In this document: in pieces, positions 1 through 7,622 of the stretch
How positions within the stretch are numbered: the first letter of the stretch is position 1
Layout: each line of letters starts with the position of its first letter
From: Clostridiisalibacter paucivorans DSM 22131
Lineage (GTDB): Bacteria > Bacillota > Clostridia > Tissierellales > Clostridiisalibacteraceae
Length of the DNA: 42,164 bases
Direction: 5' to 3'
Assembly (NCBI RefSeq): GCF_000620125.1
Contig: NZ_JHVL01000031.1
Span: forward strand, 1-42,164
Program-made: the position numbers and the translations under genes
Notes under the pieces: generated by a model
Database searches by the model: none
What the model was told of the DNA's origin: nothing
What the model saw: only the letters and a program-made list of their open reading frames with translations

Positions 1-208
1 CAATCTCACCCATTACTGTCTTGATACATGTTTTCTTGAAACCTTTATTTCTATATATCTTCTTATCTCTTTCTTTCATTAGCTCATCATCTAGTTGATT
101 AAGTAGCTCTGTGATTATTTCACATGCCTGACGGCAAACAAATTCATAAATCCTTTTCTCTAAATCCTTGAAATTTATATCCATTTCCTTTAAACTTATC
201 TTATACAT
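1..208 (-). mobile_element. ISLre2 (UPF0236) family transposase, N-terminal part, cut by the window edge
   Basis: The minus strand reads from an ATG at 208 with AGGTGA a few bases upstream and stays open to base 1, giving about 69 residues. It begins MYKISLKEMDINFKDLEKR and contains ELMKERDKKIYRNKGFKKT followed by IKTVMGEI. The pattern of 'ELMKxRDKxxYRxKGxxKT' then 'IKTxxGEI' is what I know from the N-terminus of ISLre2-type transposases, which are normally about 450-500 residues. Whether the rest is intact lies outside the window. The gene reads away from the opp operon, so the IS end should lie between 209 and about 390; I could not define its terminal inverted repeat. Confidence 0.75.
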
Positions 209-270
209 GTAATCACCTAACTTTCTAGTTTTCTTCGCAGATACTATTATATTGGATGATGCATGTATAT

Positions 271-300
271 GAAAGATGCCTTAAGGCATCTTTTTTATTT
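271..300. terminator. Hairpin terminator at the end of the opp operon / IS boundary
   Basis: A perfect 9-bp stem (AAAGATGCC, loop TTAA, GGCATCTTT) spans 272-293. The T-run (TTTTTTATTTTTT) lies on the plus-strand side, so it would work best for plus-strand transcription. On the minus strand, the direction of opp, only three Ts from the stem itself follow. It may act weakly in both directions or belong to the edge of the insertion sequence. Confidence 0.5.
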
Positions 301-394
301 TTTGTCCTTTTTGCCTACTAAAATTATACTCTAAGAAAAATAAGATGCAAATTATTCTAATGCATCAATATTTTTCCCATTTTAAATCAAGTAT

Positions 395-1393
395 TTATCT
401 ATCCGTTAAATGACATGCCACCATATGTCCTCCACCTATATCTTGCATTTGAGGTTCTACTTCAGCACATTTAGGCATGGCATTTTTGCATCTTGTTCTA
501 AATCTACAACCTGAAGGAGGATTAAGAGGACTTGGCACATCTCCTTCTAATATTTCCCTCTGTTTAGTATCCATTAGCTCTGGATCTGGTATAGGTATAG
601 CAGATAATAATGCCTGAGTATAAGGATGAGTTGGACGTTTATAAAGCTCATCACTATTTGCCACCTCTACTAATTTACCTAGATACATAACCCCTATTCT
701 ATCAGATATATGTTTAACCATAGATAAGTCATGGGCAATAAATAAATATGTCAATCCCATTTCTTTTTGTAAATCTTCCAACATATTTACTACCTGAGCC
801 TGTATAGATACGTCTAATGCCGATATAGGTTCGTCACATATAATAAATTCAGGTTCCACAGCCAATGCCCTAGCTATACCAACACGTTGCCTTTGTCCCC
901 CCGAAAACTCATGGGGATATCTACTGGCATGGTCTTTGGTAAGACCTACTCTCTCTAATATAGAGTATATTATCTCCTGTCTCTCCTTACCTGATGCCAA
1001 TCCATGTATATCTAAAGGCTCTCCAACTATATCCGATACAGTCATTCTAGAATTTAGTGAAGCAAAGGGGTCTTGGAATATCATCTGTATCTTTTTCCTA
1101 AAGGGCAATAATTCCCTCTGACTCATTTTACCTAATTCCGCCCCATCAAATATGACCTCGCCATCAGTAACATCATACAGTCTTATTATAGTTCTCCCTG
1201 TAGTAGACTTACCACAACCAGATTCTCCAACAAGGCCAAAGGTTTCTCCCTTTTTTATGCTAAAACTTATATCATCTACAGCCCTTACAAAGTTAAGCTT
1301 ATTTCCTAAGAATCCCTTTCTAACAGGAAAATACTTTTTTAAATTTTTTACTTCTAATAGTATATCGTTTTTAGTATCTGTATTTAAGGACAT
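395..1393 (-). CDS. oppF: Oligopeptide ABC transporter ATP-binding protein OppF
   Basis: This is one of the two ATPases that power peptide import by an Opp/Dpp-type ABC transporter, acting on the cytoplasmic face of the membrane. The 332 residues show Walker A GESGCGKST (56-64), the signature SGGQRQR (164-170) and Walker B FIICDEP (183-189). The C-terminal oligopeptide-transporter extension has a cysteine pattern (CRFRTRCKNAMPKC), normal for this subfamily. The ATG directly follows the stop codon of oppD with no gap, and the run of Gs before it (GGGGGGC) can serve as ribosome binding site, so the two are translationally coupled. It is the last gene of oppBCDF. Family assignment is certain; the exact peptide specificity cannot be read from the ATPase. 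Confidence 0.93.
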   Translation of the reverse strand: MSLNTDTKNDILLEVKNLKKYFPVRKGFLGNKLNFVRAVDDISFSIKKGETFGLVGESGCGKSTTGRTIIRLYDVTDGEVIFDGAELGKMSQRELLPFRKKIQMIFQDPFASLNSRMTVSDIVGEPLDIHGLASGKERQEIIYSILERVGLTKDHASRYPHEFSGGQRQRVGIARALAVEPEFIICDEPISALDVSIQAQVVNMLEDLQKEMGLTYLFIAHDLSMVKHISDRIGVMYLGKLVEVANSDELYKRPTHPYTQALLSAIPIPDPELMDTKQREILEGDVPSPLNPPSGCRFRTRCKNAMPKCAEVEPQMQDIGGGHMVACHLTDR

Positions 1394-2413
1394 CTATTTA
1401 GCCCCCCTTTTTACACCGGTATCTAATTCAATTTTTGGTGCATCTTCATGTAATAACCAACACATAGTCCTTCTTCGTTCTCCAACTTCAAAATAAGGTG
1501 GTCTTTCCTTCAAACATATCTCCATCGCATAGGGACATCTAGCTGCAAATGGACAGCCTGTAGGAGGCTTCAATAAATCTGGTGGAGATCCTGCTATAGG
1601 TATAAGTCTTTGTCTCTCTCCTAAATCCAATCTTGGAATAGATTTTAATAATCCCATAGTATATGGATGTTTGGGATCGTAGAATATTTCTTCTGCTGAC
1701 CCTTCTTCCATTATAAGTCCACCATACATAACCACTATTCTGGAACATACATCAGCAACTACTCCCAAATCATGGGTGATAAGTATGATAGATGTATTTA
1801 CCTTATCCTTTAAATCTTTCATAAGTTCCAATATCTGAGCCTGAATCGTAACATCCAATGCAGTCGTGGGCTCATCTGCTATTAGCAAATCTGGTTGACA
1901 AGACAGTGCTATGGCTATCATTGCTCTCTGTCTCATACCTCCACTGAATTCATGAGGATAGTTATCTATCCTGTCTTCCGGAGAGGGAATACCAACTAGT
2001 TCTAGCATCTCAATAGCCTTTTTTCGGGCTTCCTTTTTATTTAGCTTCTGATGCCTCATTATGGCTTCCATAATTTGATTTCCAACTTTATAAACTGGGT
2101 TCAATGATGTCATAGGATCTTGAAATATCATTGCTATCTCATTACCCCTTATATTCATCATTTTCTTAGGAGATTTTTCAACTAAATCTTCACCCTTAAA
2201 TATTATTTTCCCATTCTTTATCTTTCCAGGATCATCTATAAGTTTCATCAAAGATAGAGAAGTTACACTCTTTCCACTTCCTGATTCTCCAACTATCCCC
2301 AATGCTTCTCCTTTATCTAAAGAAAATCCAACTCCTCTTACCGCTTGAACTTCTCCCATATGGGTATAAAATGAAGTCTGTAAATCTTTAACCTCTAATA
2401 ATTTATCTGACAA
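1394..2413 (-). CDS. oppD: Oligopeptide ABC transporter ATP-binding protein OppD
   Basis: Partner ATPase to OppF in the heterodimeric motor of a peptide importer. Walker A GESGSGKS lies at 42-49, signature SGGMRQR at 157-163 and Walker B LLIADEP at 176-182. The C-terminal Opp extension carries the cysteine cluster CPFAARCPYAMEIC. The start is a TTG, chosen because AGAGGTG lies 8 bases upstream and no better ATG exists before the conserved LLEVKDL strand. Length (339) is typical. It lies 25 bases after oppC and abuts oppF, so it belongs to one transcript. Confidence 0.93.
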   Translation of the reverse strand: MSDKLLEVKDLQTSFYTHMGEVQAVRGVGFSLDKGEALGIVGESGSGKSVTSLSLMKLIDDPGKIKNGKIIFKGEDLVEKSPKKMMNIRGNEIAMIFQDPMTSLNPVYKVGNQIMEAIMRHQKLNKKEARKKAIEMLELVGIPSPEDRIDNYPHEFSGGMRQRAMIAIALSCQPDLLIADEPTTALDVTIQAQILELMKDLKDKVNTSIILITHDLGVVADVCSRIVVMYGGLIMEEGSAEEIFYDPKHPYTMGLLKSIPRLDLGERQRLIPIAGSPPDLLKPPTGCPFAARCPYAMEICLKERPPYFEVGERRRTMCWLLHEDAPKIELDTGVKRGAK

Positions 2414-2438
2414 AGTTATTCACCTCTTTTCCTAATAA

Positions 2439-3638
2439 CTACTTACGCAATCTTGGATCTAATGCGTCTCTCAAACCATCACCTAAAAAGTTAAATGCAA
2501 GCATAGTTATACAAATAGCAATAGATGGTGCCAATAACTGATATGCATATGATCTCAATCCACCTAATGCATCACTGGCCAATGTACCCCATGACGCCAT
2601 AGGTGCCGATACACCAAGTCCTATAAAACTCAAAAATGATTCAGTAAATATAGCGTTAGGTATCATCATAGTAAGGGAAACAACAACTGGTCCCAATGTA
2701 TTTGGAATAAGATGTCTAGTAAGGATTCTCCATGTACTTGCACCTAATGTTCTAGCCGCCAAAACAAACTCCTGTCCCTTTAGGCTCAGCACTTGCCCCC
2801 TAACTATACGGGCCATCCTAACCCAATATACCAGACCCATAGTTAAAATTATAGTTTTAAGTCCCGGTCCTATAACAACCATCAATAAAATTACATATAG
2901 TATCAATGGTACAGTATTTATAATATCAACAATACGCATCATAATATTGTCTACTCTTCCACCAAAATATCCTGATATTCCTCCATAAAAAACTCCTATA
3001 AAGAAATTAACCAATGTAGCAACTACTGCAACAGCCAAAGATATTCTAGCTCCGTAAAGTACCCTCACAAATAGATCTCTACCATGAGAATCACTACCAA
3101 GCCAGTATGTCTTATTGAAGACCTTCTTAGCAGGTTCTACAACATTCCCATCTACTTTTAATTCATAATCTTTAGTTATCTCTGGATTTTTAAGTCTTTC
3201 CCTTGCTAAACTATAATCAAGAACAACCTCTTTCCCATCTATATTGTAAGTTCTATATAATTTAGCCATATTATCTTCTTCGGGATCTAATTTAGCTATA
3301 AGCTCTCCATTACCACTTACTTCATAGAGCATATATTCATTGTGTATATATACAAATTTATCCTCTGAGATTTTATATATTTGGAATCTATGAGGTATAT
3401 TTGCCATATCTAACCTTTGTTCTTCATATCCATATTTAGAAAACATGGGACCGAATACAGCCATCATTAAAATAATTATAACAGCAATTAATCCTATCAT
3501 AGCCAGTTTATTTTTCTTAAGCCTTCTCCATGCATCTTGCCAATAAGTAAGACTAGGTCTTACTATTTTTTCTTTTTCTTTTTCTTCCTTAGGAACCCGC
3601 TGCCACAAGTCCTTTGGTATTTCCTTAATCTCAGCCAT
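2439..3638 (-). CDS. oppC: Oligopeptide ABC transporter permease OppC with a large extracytoplasmic insertion
   Basis: Membrane permease of the importer. There is a cytoplasmic N-terminus, a first membrane helix at about 45-67, and then the conserved entry to the permease core (YWLGSDSHGRDLF, about 178-190). The usual five further helices follow, with the EAA-type loop around RARTLGAS-like sequence (AARTLGAS). At 399 residues it is about 100 longer than a standard OppC of roughly 300. The excess lies between helix 1 and the core, about residues 70-175. It is hydrophilic and strand-rich (for example FVYIHNEYMLYEVSGNGEL), so it should face outside. The core assignment is certain; what the insertion does is unknown, and it could contact substrate or binding protein. 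It sits 14 bases after oppB and 25 bases before oppD. Confidence 0.9.
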   Translation of the reverse strand: MAEIKEIPKDLWQRVPKEEKEKEKIVRPSLTYWQDAWRRLKKNKLAMIGLIAVIIILMMAVFGPMFSKYGYEEQRLDMANIPHRFQIYKISEDKFVYIHNEYMLYEVSGNGELIAKLDPEEDNMAKLYRTYNIDGKEVVLDYSLARERLKNPEITKDYELKVDGNVVEPAKKVFNKTYWLGSDSHGRDLFVRVLYGARISLAVAVVATLVNFFIGVFYGGISGYFGGRVDNIMMRIVDIINTVPLILYVILLMVVIGPGLKTIILTMGLVYWVRMARIVRGQVLSLKGQEFVLAARTLGASTWRILTRHLIPNTLGPVVVSLTMMIPNAIFTESFLSFIGLGVSAPMASWGTLASDALGGLRSYAYQLLAPSIAICITMLAFNFLGDGLRDALDPRLRK

Positions 3639-3652
3639 GAACTAAACCTCCT

Positions 3653-4573
3653 TTAATCATCAAATTTGATTCTTGGGTCTATTAGAACATATATAACATC
3701 TACTAATAATATCATAAGTATTAAAAATGCAGCGTAGAATATTGTTACTCCCATTATTACTGTATAATCTCTGTTTGTAACACTTTCAACAAAATATTTA
3801 CCCATTCCAGGTATCGCAAATATCCTTTCAACAACAAAGGATCCAGTAAGTATTGCTGCAATCATAGGTCCCAAGTAAGTAACCACTGGTATTAATGCAT
3901 TTTTAAGGGCATGTTTACCTATAACTACAAACTCTGATAACCCTTTCGCCCTTGCTGTTCTTATATAATCCTGTCTCATAACTTCTAGCATAGAAGACCT
4001 AACCAATCTAGCAACAAATGCCAATGAAAATCCACCTAGCGCAATCACAGGTCCAATATAATATTTAGGGCCTTCTAATCCATGGGAAGGTAATATTCCT
4101 AGTTTGGAACTAAATATATATATTATAAGTGTGGCCATTACGAAACTTGGAATTGTAACTCCCAATGTTGCTACAATTGTAACCACATAATCCTGCCATT
4201 TATTTTGTTTCAATGCAGAAATAATGCCCAGGGGTATTCCTAAAATAATTATCCCCAATACAGACAATCCTCCAATCTTAGCCGACACAGGTAACCCCTT
4301 CCATATAAGGTCTGTAACTTGAACTCCTTGTTTTTGGAATGAAGGTCCAAAATCCAGTGTTAGAACTCCCTTCAAATAATCAATATACTGCATATATACA
4401 GGCTGATCAATCTTATACTTTTTCTCTAAAGCCTCAATTACAGCTGGTGGTAAAGGTTTCTCCCTAGTAAATGGTCCACCAGGAATAGCATGCATTAAAA
4501 AGAAAGTAATAGTTATAACTATAAATAAAGTAAGTATCATAGAAATAAGTCTTTTGGTTAAAAATCTACCCAT
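3653..4573 (-). CDS. oppB: Oligopeptide ABC transporter permease OppB
   Basis: First permease of the importer and first gene of the operon. It begins MGRFLTKRLISMILTLF, a basic N-terminus running straight into a membrane helix. It carries the family's typical IDQPVYMQYIDYLKG and DFGPSF segments, then five more helices and the EAA loop near DYIRTARAKGL. An upstream GTG at 4591 keeps the frame open, but AAAGGAG lies 8 bases before the ATG at 4573, so I place the start there (306 residues, the usual size). No oppA-like lipoprotein gene lies upstream; the next 400 bases are non-coding. Confidence 0.92.
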   Translation of the reverse strand: MGRFLTKRLISMILTLFIVITITFFLMHAIPGGPFTREKPLPPAVIEALEKKYKIDQPVYMQYIDYLKGVLTLDFGPSFQKQGVQVTDLIWKGLPVSAKIGGLSVLGIIILGIPLGIISALKQNKWQDYVVTIVATLGVTIPSFVMATLIIYIFSSKLGILPSHGLEGPKYYIGPVIALGGFSLAFVARLVRSSMLEVMRQDYIRTARAKGLSEFVVIGKHALKNALIPVVTYLGPMIAAILTGSFVVERIFAIPGMGKYFVESVTNRDYTVIMGVTIFYAAFLILMILLVDVIYVLIDPRIKFDD

Positions 4574-4993
4574 AACATACACTCCTTTCACATAAATTAA
4601 AATAAAATAAAAATTTTAAAATAAATTCTTTTTGTAATACTTTATTGAGACTTTAATATTTAATCAGCTCTTTGAATAAATAACTAGGATTGGTTAAAAA
4701 GAAAGAGTGGGTTTTGAATCTTGTAATTGTAAGACAATTTTGAAGGTTCTTCTCCTCTTTAAAAGCTATATTAAAATACTAGCACAATATGTTTTTTTAC
4801 TCAATGAATTTTTAACTCTCTCAACTTTAAATATTTGTAACATTTCCCTCAAGTCTTTAATTTACTAAAGTGTAGCCTTCTTAGATACGCACACAGTTGT
4901 TTATATAGTTAGAACATATTTTTTAAATTTTTGTAATAATATTCACTTTGTAAATATATACCATGTATTTTTTTACATGATTTAGAAGTTTTT
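4574..4993. other. Non-coding AT-rich region between the divergent opp and thi operons
   Basis: About 420 bases with no ORF that looks coding on either strand. It must hold the minus-strand promoter for oppB and ends at the thi promoter. I see no convincing T-box, riboswitch or repeat in it. The absence of a solute-binding protein gene here is notable, because oppA commonly flanks oppB. Confidence 0.6.
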
Positions 4994-5035
4994 TTGATTT
5001 TAAAATATCTTTATGATAGAATATTTTAAAATCAA
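4994..5035 (+). promoter_or_regulatory. thi promoter lying inside a perfect 15-bp inverted repeat
   Basis: TTGATT (4994-4999), a 17-base spacer and TAGAAT (5017-5022) form a good sigma-A type promoter about 27 bases before the TPP aptamer. The -35 box and half of the spacer are the left arm, and the end of the -10 box starts the right arm, of a perfect inverted repeat. The arms are TTGATTTTAAAATAT (4994-5008) and ATATTTTAAAATCAA (5021-5035), 12 bases apart. The promoter call is good; a regulatory role for the repeat is only a suggestion. Confidence 0.6.
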
Positions 5036-5048
5036 TATAAGATTATAT

Positions 5049-5137
5049 ACTCTAGGGGTGCTTTTTAAAGCTGAGAGAGAAATTGTGTTTCTCAACCCTT
5101 TAAACCTGAACTGGTTAATCCCAGCGTAGGAAAGAGT
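5049..5137 (+). ncRNA. TPP riboswitch (THI element)
   Basis: The segment carries the hallmark THI-box blocks: AGGGGTGC near the 5' side, CTGAGAGAGAAAT, AACCCTTTAAACCTGAACTGG and TTAATCCCAGCGTAGGAAAG. The P1 stem pairs ACTCT (5049-5053) with AGAGT (5133-5137). It senses thiamine pyrophosphate and, in this family, represses when TPP is bound. It is followed 25 bases later by a strong hairpin and then thiE-thiM, so it controls by transcription termination. Confidence 0.95.
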
Positions 5138-5161
5138 TTTATTTAAAAATTATTTTAAGTG

Positions 5162-5196
5162 AAGCGTAGTCCTACATTTGGACTACGCTTTAATTT
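5162..5196 (+). terminator. Riboswitch-controlled terminator of the thi operon
   Basis: A perfect 11-bp stem (AAGCGTAGTCC at 5162-5172 with GGACTACGCTT at 5180-5190) is followed by TAATTT. The 3' arm segment CTACGCT (5183-5189) is also complementary to AGCGTAG at 5123-5129 inside the TPP aptamer. Without TPP the aptamer strand could take this arm and prevent the terminator; with TPP bound the aptamer strand is occupied and the terminator forms. Confidence 0.8.
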
Positions 5197-5226
5197 CATC
5201 TATTTATAAATTTAGGGGGAATATTT

Positions 5227-5874
5227 ATGATTAAAAATTGGCATGTGTATTTGGTTACAGAAGAAAAATTTTCATCTAAAAGCACTATAGAAGTAGTAAA
5301 AGAAGCCATAAAAGGAGGGGTAGATGTAATACAACTAAGGGACAAAAATTTAAATATGCGTGAAAGATATGAAATTGGAAAAGCAATAAAAAAATTGGCC
5401 CACGATGCAGGAGTAGACTTTATAGTTAACAATGATGTAGACTTGGCCATGGCCTTAGATGCCGATGGTATACATATTGGTCAAGAGGATCTACCCATTG
5501 AAGTAGTTAGAAAGCTTATGGGTAAAGACAAGATAATTGGTGTTTCTGTTTCTAATTTAGAAGAAATATATGAAGCTCAAGAAAAAGGTGCAGATTATAT
5601 AGGTGTGGGTGCTATTTTTGATACCAACTCCAAAGATGTAAAAAAAGAAAATTCCAATCTAGGATTAAACATGCTCCGTATGGCAAAAGAAAAAGGCAGA
5701 CTACCTATTATAGCAATAGGAGGCATAAATCATGATAACGCAGGCAAAGTTATAACATCAGGAGCCGATTGTATATCAGTAATAAGTGCCATCGCCTCTT
5801 CAAGAGATATAGAAAAGTCAACTGCACTTTTAAAAGAAATAATCATAAAATCAAAGGAGTATAAAAATGAATGA
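5227..5874 (+). CDS. thiE: Thiamine-phosphate synthase ThiE
   Basis: Joins hydroxymethylpyrimidine diphosphate and thiazole phosphate to thiamine monophosphate in the cytoplasm. The 215 residues fold as a TIM barrel with the family motifs in order: QLRDKN (37-42), FIVNNDVDLAMALDADGIHI with GQED for pyrophosphate and Mg binding, IGVSVSN, YIGVGAIFDTNSK (close to the usual YLGVGPIFPTxTK), AIGGI and VISAI. The ATG has TTAGGGGGA in front. It lies directly behind a TPP riboswitch and overlaps thiM by 8 bases. No thiD, thiG or thiC is in the window, so the pyrimidine moiety must come from elsewhere. Confidence 0.95.
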   Translation: MIKNWHVYLVTEEKFSSKSTIEVVKEAIKGGVDVIQLRDKNLNMRERYEIGKAIKKLAHDAGVDFIVNNDVDLAMALDADGIHIGQEDLPIEVVRKLMGKDKIIGVSVSNLEEIYEAQEKGADYIGVGAIFDTNSKDVKKENSNLGLNMLRMAKEKGRLPIIAIGGINHDNAGKVITSGADCISVISAIASSRDIEKSTALLKEIIIKSKEYKNE

Positions 5875-6658
5875 TCTTATCTATAAAATCAGAAAAGAAA
5901 AACCTCTAATTCATCACATAACCAATGAAGTTACCACAAATGATTTAGCTAATATCACATTATATTGGGGTGGACTTCCGGTAATGGCAAATTATAAAGA
6001 AGAAGTAGAAGAAATGGTTTCTATGTCTCAAGGACTATTACTCAATATAGGAATATTACATCCCGACCAAGTAGAAGCCATGATAAGGGCTGGAAAAAAA
6101 GCCAACCAACTTAACATTCCCGTAATTCTAGACCCTGTAGGGGTTGGTGCCACCAAACTAAGAACAAAAACAGCAAAACGGATTCTCAATGAGATACATG
6201 TATCAGCTATAAAAGGTAACCAAGGTGAAATAGTTACCCTTGCAGGTGAAGAAGGCAATATGAAAGGTGTAGAGTCTATAGGTGAATATAGAGATATCAT
6301 TCCCCTTAGCAAGAAATTGGCATTAAATTATGACACAATTGTAGTTATATCTGGTAAGGAAGATATTATTACCGATGGTAAATTTGTATATAAAGTATTC
6401 AATGGACATCCATTTATGGGAAATGTAGTGGGAACTGGATGTATGCTGGGTAGTACCTTAGCTTGTTTTTTAGCTGTATCAAGTGATCCATTAAAAGGGG
6501 CTGTCTATGGAGTTACGTCTTATTGTATAGCAGGAGAAATAGCTGCAAAGGGAGTAAATGGTCCTGCAAGTTATAAGATATCCTTTTTAGATACCATATA
6601 TAATCTAGATGATAAGACAGTTTCTTTAAAAGAAAAGATAGAACAAGTTGGTAGTTAG
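5867..6658 (+). CDS. thiM: Hydroxyethylthiazole kinase ThiM
   Basis: Phosphorylates 4-methyl-5-(2-hydroxyethyl)thiazole, feeding the product to ThiE; this is the salvage route for the thiazole half of thiamine. It has the conserved start KPLIHHITNEVTTND, the loop NIGILHPDQVEAM, the VGVGATKLR segment, AIKGNQGE and the ATP-site stretch VVGTGCMLGS with the catalytic cysteine. Length 263 is typical. Its ATG lies inside thiE, so translation is coupled. The last codons (GGT AGT TAG) are part of a heptad repeat element that continues downstream, so the repeat supplies the end of the protein. Confidence 0.95.
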   Translation: MNDLIYKIRKEKPLIHHITNEVTTNDLANITLYWGGLPVMANYKEEVEEMVSMSQGLLLNIGILHPDQVEAMIRAGKKANQLNIPVILDPVGVGATKLRTKTAKRILNEIHVSAIKGNQGEIVTLAGEEGNMKGVESIGEYRDIIPLSKKLALNYDTIVVISGKEDIITDGKFVYKVFNGHPFMGNVVGTGCMLGSTLACFLAVSSDPLKGAVYGVTSYCIAGEIAAKGVNGPASYKISFLDTIYNLDDKTVSLKEKIEQVGS

Positions 6659-6737
6659 TAGTTCATAGTCCGTAGTCAGAGAACCCAAATCATAATAAAG
6701 ATTTGGGCTCTCTACTTGTATCATTGACTACGGACTA
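6650..6737 (+). repeat. Heptad-repeat inverted element A (thiM-surE gap)
   Basis: A left arm of GTAGTTAGTAGTTC-type units ends in TAGTCCGTAGTC (6666-6677). The right arm is its exact complement GACTACGGACTA (6726-6737). The core is a separate hairpin at 6678-6713: CCCAAATC (6684-6691) with GATTTGGG (6700-6707), extended by AGAG/CTCT. The element fills almost the whole gap and may act as the transcript end of the thi operon. Confidence 0.7.
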
Positions 6738-6766
6738 TACATAAATATATAAAAAGGAAGGATATA

Positions 6767-7519
6767 ATGAATATTTTAGTTACAAATGATGATGGCATAG
6801 ACCATTTGGGAATAAAAATATTAGTTAGTGAATTGTCTAAAAAACATAATATATTTGTTGCAGCCCCAAACACTCAGTGTTCAGGATTAAGTGGTGCTGT
6901 GACATTTTACAATTACATTAGAGTAGAAAAATATCCTCTGGATGTAGGTGAAAAGTCTTCATACAAAATACATGGTACTCCTGCAGATTGTGTAATCATA
7001 GGGTTAGATGAATTAGTAAAAAATGTAGATTTAGTCATATCTGGATTAAATGATGAACCAAATGTAGGAGATGATACTAGACTTTCTGGCACATTGGGTG
7101 CATGTATAGAATCAGTCTTTTCTTCCACACCTGCAATAGCATTTTCTATGGATTATGGTCAAGACAATATTGTGCAAGAAACTGCAATATTTTTCATAAA
7201 AAAAATAGTCGATTTTGTAGAAAAAAATCCACTACCTGAAGGTATATATTTAAATGTAAATATCCCTAATAAGCCTATCTCTTCTATTAAAGGTATAAAA
7301 ATTACCAGATTAGGTAGAAGACGTTATAAAAACAGAGTAAATCTAGCAGATGACAATATAAAAAATGTATATAAAATTTATGGTCAATTAATTAAAGAAT
7401 ATGAAACAAATACAGATTCATGGGCATTAGACAATGACTATGTCTCCATAACACCATTTAAAATTGACAATACAGATTACGACAATATTGATTATTTTAA
7501 GGTTTTATCTGATAATTAA
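6767..7519 (+). CDS. surE: SurE-type 5'/3'-nucleotidase
   Basis: Metal-dependent survival protein E phosphatase, acting on nucleoside monophosphates. It opens with the family signature MNILVTNDDGI; D8 and D9, S39 in QCSGLSGAVT and N95 in ISGLN match the four metal ligands. GTPADC is also present. The loop after N95 reads NDEPNVGDD, whereas typical family members have a glycine-rich NRGxNxGxD. Length 250 is normal. AAGGAAGG precedes the ATG. It stands alone between thiM and the convergent gat operon, with repeat elements on both sides. Confidence 0.9.
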   Translation: MNILVTNDDGIDHLGIKILVSELSKKHNIFVAAPNTQCSGLSGAVTFYNYIRVEKYPLDVGEKSSYKIHGTPADCVIIGLDELVKNVDLVISGLNDEPNVGDDTRLSGTLGACIESVFSSTPAIAFSMDYGQDNIVQETAIFFIKKIVDFVEKNPLPEGIYLNVNIPNKPISSIKGIKITRLGRRRYKNRVNLADDNIKNVYKIYGQLIKEYETNTDSWALDNDYVSITPFKIDNTDYDNIDYFKVLSDN

Positions 7520-7522
7520 AAA

Positions 7523-7621
7523 CAGTTAGTAGTTCGTAGTTCGTAGTTGATAGTAAAAAACTACGGTTCTCATCATTAAACTACTAACTATTAACTACTA
7601 GCCACTAACTAATAACACTAA
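7523..7621 (+). repeat. Heptad-repeat inverted element B (surE-gatB gap)
   Basis: The left arm (CAGTTAGTAGTTCGTAGT and further units, to about 7552) is answered by a right arm of ACTACTAACTATTAACTACT-type units (about 7579-7621), with a short A/T core between. It lies between two convergent genes. Read on the minus strand, the right arm begins right at the gatB stop codon (AGT TAG). Confidence 0.7.
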
Positions 7622-7622
7622 C

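Noticed and set aside
272-293. The hairpin near 280 as terminal inverted repeat of the ISLre2 element
   Set aside because: It is a palindrome with a T-run, not a repeat I can match to another IS end inside the window; the other end is not available.
4574-4993. T-box or S-box leader for the opp operon
   Set aside because: I looked for the T-box AGGGTGGNACCGCG block and SAM-type conserved stretches on the minus strand and found none.
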